A stretch of DNA of 64,000 bases from Primorskyibacter sedentarius (lineage in GTDB: Bacteria; Pseudomonadota; Alphaproteobacteria; Rhodobacterales; Rhodobacteraceae): contig NZ_SLZU01000001.1 of the NCBI RefSeq assembly GCF_004342065.1, forward strand, positions 186,001 through 250,000. Direction: 5' to 3'. The position numbers and the translations under genes were made by a program. A model generated the notes under the pieces. It did no database searches. It was not told the origin of the DNA and saw only the letters and a list, made by a program, of their open reading frames with translations. Shown piece by piece: positions 60,758-64,000 of the stretch. Within the stretch, counting starts at the first letter, position 1. The number at the start of each line of letters is the position of its first letter.

Positions 60758-63259
60758 CTAGAACTTCAGGTCAAGCGCGGCCCAGACCTCCCGCCCGGGG
60801 GCGACATAGGTGAAGGGTTCGCCCGACCGGTAAGCCGTGTCGTAGTAGACTTCGTCCGCCGCATTCTTGACGCCAAACCGAACGGATGTGGTGTCATTGA
60901 TGTCGTAGGATCCGACCAGATCAAAGGTCCAGTGGGACGGCAGCTTGTTGTCATTGGCCGCGACAGAGCCCAGCTGGCGCTCGCCCGTCCAGTTGGCCTG
61001 AACGCCAAGCATCAGCTCGCTTGTCACGTCATAGGTGGCCAGCAGGTTGAACTGCTTATGCGCGATGGTGGCCAGCGATTCACCGACATTCTCGTCGTCA
61101 TCGCTTTCCAGGATTTCAGACTGCATGAAGACGGCACCGCCATAAAGGCCAACGCGATCGTTCAGCTTGCCCGCAACGCCCAGTTCGATCCCTTGCAGAC
61201 GGTATTTCAGCGTGTCGTCTGTCACCGTTGCACCGCGCGGGCCGATATCTTCACGCGCATTGTCCTTGGTCGTCTGGAACAACGCGGCGGTCAGCAGCAG
61301 GTGGTCGTTAAGCTCGTATTTCGCGCCAAGCTCGATGCTGGTGTTGCGTTCCGGTGCCAGATCCTCGCCGCCGGAATCAAGCCCGCCGTAGAAGCTGCCA
61401 CCCGCGGCAATCTCTTGCCCCATCGGGTTGGTCGAGGTCGCAATGGCGCCGTAGAGGCTAAGGTTTTCCTGCGGTTTCCAGGTCAGGCCAAGGTTGCCGT
61501 TCCACATCGTGTCTTCGCGTGACAGCGAGGTGTCGCCGCTGTCGCGGTCGATCTGGTAGTGATCCACGCGGATACCGGCATCAAGGATCCAGCTGGGCGA
61601 CAGGTCAACCTTGTCGACCAGATAAAGCGAGACGGTCTTGACCTCCGTGTCGGTGAACTCGTCGCGCCGCTCCGGATCGGCACCCAGCCAGCAGGCGGAC
61701 GGATCGGGATTGACGGCAGACACGGTACAGCCCCTCTGACCCGCGGGCGGTTCGTAATCTTCTGACGTCAGGTTGTCATAGCCGGTCTTGCTGACCGTCT
61801 CTTTCGAGACATGCAGACCCGCAACCCATTGATGGTTCATGCCGAACAGTGCGTTTTCGCCGGTCAGCTCGGTGTCATTCGAGATGACTTCAGTTTCCTG
61901 ATAAAGGCTCTTGAAGCTCAGCCCCACGGTCCAGTCATCCGGGTCCGTCGATCCGTTGTCGCTGACACTGGAAGGGGCCGTCAGAACGTAGTCGTTGATC
62001 GAGCGGGAACCGCGCAGCGTGTTGGTCAGCGTCAGCCCGTTATCCATTTCCCAGATCAGGCGAGCGGTCGCGACCTTCTGCGTGACGTCCTGAAAATCGC
62101 GGCCCGGAACGCCGTAGAACGTATCGCGGTCGATGCCATGTTCGGTGACCGGCCCGCTGGGAATGTTGATCCCGTCGGTCTCGTCGCCATCGTTGATATA
62201 CGGCACACCCCAGTCGGGCATCTGCTCGATCTTGGTGTAGCTGTATTCACCTTCCAGCGTGACATTGTCGGACAGCTTGTAACGCGCGGCAGCAGCCAGA
62301 CCCTCACGGTTGTCATAGACTTCATCGCGCCCCGCGACCTCGCCCTCTTGCAGCAGGCCGTTCAGGCGCAGTTGCAGGCGGTCATTCGTGGCCTGGTTGA
62401 GGTCAAATGTCTGACGCACGGTGCCAGAGCTGGAAAGCTCGGTCGAGAATTCATAGAAATCCACGTCCTGAGGTTTCTTCGTGGCGATGTTCAGCGCGCC
62501 GCCCGTGGTGCCGCGACCGGCGACAGAGCCTGCCGGGCCTTTCAGAACCTCGACCTGCTCGGTCGCAAAGGTTTCGCGGACAGAGATACCGGGATCGCGG
62601 ACGCCATCGACATAGATGTCGTTGTTTGCCTTGAAACCGCGGATATAGATGTTGTCGCCGAAGGCGTTGCCACCCTCACCGAAGCCCAGCGAGATACCGG
62701 GCGTGCTCCGGGCAAGCTGGCGAACCGAGGTGGCGTTCGTCGTCTCGATGACTTCCTGCGTGATCGCAGTCACGGTGCGCGGCGTGTCCAGAACTTCGCC
62801 CTGGATCTTGGAATTCGTCAGGCGGTCGGCCTTGAACGGGGCAGCCGGATCTGCGTTCGGGTTGGTGCCTGCGCGGGCCTTGGCCTCGGCCAGCGCTGCG
62901 GCTTGTGCAGCGGCTGCGGCCTCTGCGGCGGCTTGGGCTGCGGCGGCTTCTGCGGCTTCCTGCTCTGCACAGACGGGCGTGCCTGCCAGCGCAGGTGTAC
63001 AGACTGTGGGCGCCGCCACGGTGCGGCGGACAGGCTTGGCTGCGGGCCGCGGTGCAACCGTCCGCGTCGGCGCGGGTGCCTGCGTGGTTTCGACATCAAC
63101 GGTCGGCAGAACGATCATGCCCTCGTCTGTCGCGCTGGCATCTTGCGCATAGGCGTAGCCGGCAAAGCAGGCCGCTGTCAGTGAAGCCCCGAAAAGGGAA
63201 GAAGTTGCGCCTGAACGGCCAAGATTGGCCGCAGACGGCTTGTTTCGCAAACTGCGCAT
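60758..63259 (-). CDS. TonB-dependent catecholate siderophore receptor (Fiu-like)
   Basis: This 833-residue outer-membrane receptor has a signal peptide (to about residue 39, AYAQ). The plug domain (NIYIRGFKANNDIYVDGVRDP near 205) and the 22-strand barrel end in the C-terminal Phe (DLKF). Between signal and plug is an unusual Ala/Glu-rich segment (about residues 98-130, for example EAAEAAAAQAAAEAAAAAQ) and two cysteines (CTPALAGTPVC). It is the first gene of the receptor-PKHD-exbBD-tonB operon. The ligand is probably a catecholate siderophore, from similarity to Fiu. Confidence 0.9.
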   Translation of the reverse strand: MRSLRNKPSAANLGRSGATSSLFGASLTAACFAGYAYAQDASATDEGMIVLPTVDVETTQAPAPTRTVAPRPAAKPVRRTVAAPTVCTPALAGTPVCAEQEAAEAAAAQAAAEAAAAAQAAALAEAKARAGTNPNADPAAPFKADRLTNSKIQGEVLDTPRTVTAITQEVIETTNATSVRQLARSTPGISLGFGEGGNAFGDNIYIRGFKANNDIYVDGVRDPGISVRETFATEQVEVLKGPAGSVAGRGTTGGALNIATKKPQDVDFYEFSTELSSSGTVRQTFDLNQATNDRLQLRLNGLLQEGEVAGRDEVYDNREGLAAAARYKLSDNVTLEGEYSYTKIEQMPDWGVPYINDGDETDGINIPSGPVTEHGIDRDTFYGVPGRDFQDVTQKVATARLIWEMDNGLTLTNTLRGSRSINDYVLTAPSSVSDNGSTDPDDWTVGLSFKSLYQETEVISNDTELTGENALFGMNHQWVAGLHVSKETVSKTGYDNLTSEDYEPPAGQRGCTVSAVNPDPSACWLGADPERRDEFTDTEVKTVSLYLVDKVDLSPSWILDAGIRVDHYQIDRDSGDTSLSREDTMWNGNLGLTWKPQENLSLYGAIATSTNPMGQEIAAGGSFYGGLDSGGEDLAPERNTSIELGAKYELNDHLLLTAALFQTTKDNAREDIGPRGATVTDDTLKYRLQGIELGVAGKLNDRVGLYGGAVFMQSEILESDDDENVGESLATIAHKQFNLLATYDVTSELMLGVQANWTGERQLGSVAANDNKLPSHWTFDLVGSYDINDTTSVRFGVKNAADEVYYDTAYRSGEPFTYVAPGREVWAALDLKF

Positions 63260-63576
63260 TGGGGAAATCCCTCGGTCAGATTTTTTCTGTTTTTATCTGC
63301 CGGTGAGGCTGTCTGGACCGAGGTAGTCTGGATGGCGCGGCGATGCGAATCCGAGTACCAGACTATTTTTGTCATGTAAAGTATTCAGCCCCGGGAACCT
63401 TGGCCGCCGCGACATTCCGTCCTTGTTCTACGGGGGCGCACGCTTGGAAACGCGGCGTTTGTGGTGACACGGACGGCGCCCCGGACGCAGCTGGCCGCCC
63501 GCCGGATCACCGCGCGCCCGGCCATGGGACGGATCATGGCGCGGGCATGTTCAGTTAAGGCGCAGTGGCGCCGCGA
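63260..63576. other. intergenic region upstream of the siderophore receptor
   Basis: 317 bp separate the receptor gene from murD, and both read leftwards. The receptor promoter must lie here. A palindrome at 63361-63373 is noted separately; otherwise I see no gene and no murD terminator. Confidence 0.45.
63361..63373. promoter_or_regulatory. candidate iron-responsive operator
   Basis: GAC-N7-GTC (core TATTTTT) lies about 100 bp upstream of the receptor start. Read on the minus strand it is TGA-N9-TCT, one base from the TGA-N9-TCA of RirA iron boxes. The consensus for Rhodobacterales is not known to me in detail. Confidence 0.35.
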
Positions 63577-64000
63577 TCAGGATCTGCCCTGCCCGCCCTG
63601 CTCCAGCACCCGGTGCACCTGCGCTGCGAAATCCTCGCCACGCTGTTCGAAATTGTCATATTGGTCAAAGCTCGCCGCAGCCGGGGCCAGCAGTACGATA
63701 TCGCCGGGCTCTGCTTCGGCCGATGCGCGGGCAACAGCGGTCGCCATGTCGCCGCAAACCTCGCTTTCGATCCCGCCAAGCTGCATGGCAAAACCGGCGG
63801 CCTCTCGCCCGATCACATAGGCTTTGATCACGGATCCGGCCACCCCGGACAGGGCGTCCAGCCCGCCTTCCTTCTGCAATCCGCCACAGATCCAGCGCAC
63901 CCGCCCGAAGGCCGACAGGGCCTTGGCCGCGCTGTCCACATTGGTGGCCTTGCTGTCATTGACGAAGCGCACGCCGCCCACATCCGCGACCGTCTGGCTG
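63577..64000 (-). CDS. murD: UDP-N-acetylmuramoylalanine-D-glutamate ligase, C-terminal part, cut by the window edge
   Basis: Only the last ~140 residues are present; the frame is open to base 64000. They include [19 protein letters not shown] and the block [17 protein letters not shown], then [20 protein letters not shown], which are the C-terminal Mur ligase motifs of MurD. It adds D-glutamate to UDP-MurNAc-alanine in the cytosol. The start is outside the window. Confidence 0.92.
   Translation of the reverse strand, partial: SQTVADVGGVRFVNDSKATNVDSAAKALSAFGRVRWICGGLQKEGGLDALSGVAGSVIKAYVIGREAAGFAMQLGGIESEVCGDMATAVARASAEAEPGDIVLLAPAAASFDQYDNFEQRGEDFAAQVHRVLEQGGQGRS

Overview
The window is high-GC DNA (roughly 60-65 % by eye) from an alphaproteobacterium, most likely a marine member of the Rhodobacteraceae (Roseobacter group). 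This rests on the gene content: DMSP demethylase dmdA next to acuI, a malonate matPQMAB operon of the Sinorhizobium type, hydantoinase and TRAP genes, a PL7 alginate lyase, and PhoB-like and FNR-like promoter elements. It is chromosome-like accessory metabolism. I found no rRNA, tRNA, CRISPR array, prophage or insertion sequence.

Layout: 1-1582 is the 3' part of a secreted alginate lyase with a discoidin domain. 1831-2702 holds a tiny lipoprotein and an unknown membrane protein. 3079-7162 is an RND efflux pair. 7456-11873 is an ABC/HlyD export operon behind an FNR-type box. 11904-17227 is a metal P-type ATPase divergent from an arsenic operon (arsR-arsC fusion, GAPDH, arsJ). 17322-23344 is a one-chain molybdenum hydroxylase with a secreted CxxCH protein. 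23830-30352 is the malonate uptake and degradation operon with its GntR regulator. 30500-31575 is a RES/Xre toxin-antitoxin pair. 31829-38230 is a phosphate-starvation island: an alkaline phosphatase and a phytase-like esterase, each behind an almost identical Pho box, flank a three-gene ABC system with a histidine-rich loop. 38450-46279 is a catabolic cluster of unknown substrate (hyuAB, FAD oxidase, uronate-dehydrogenase-like SDR, iolB-like, GntR). 46352-54295 joins DMSP demethylation, acrylyl-CoA reduction, methanethiol oxidation and catalase, with three cysteine- or histidine-bearing genes of unknown role. 54395-57950 has an HWE histidine kinase and an FMN 2-hydroxyacid dehydrogenase. 57937-63259 is a complete catecholate-siderophore uptake operon (receptor, PKHD hydroxylase, ExbB, ExbD, TonB). 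63577-64000 is the C-terminal part of murD.

How it fits together: most units serve life on algal products (alginate, DMSP, malonate) and on scarce phosphorus and iron. The most interesting system is the sulfur cluster. Methanethiol oxidase is a copper enzyme that makes H2O2. Here it lies just upstream of a catalase and close to DUF2182/DUF1326 genes that could supply the metal; that last link is my inference. The second most interesting is the Pho-flanked ABC system, which may handle a metal needed by the phosphatases.
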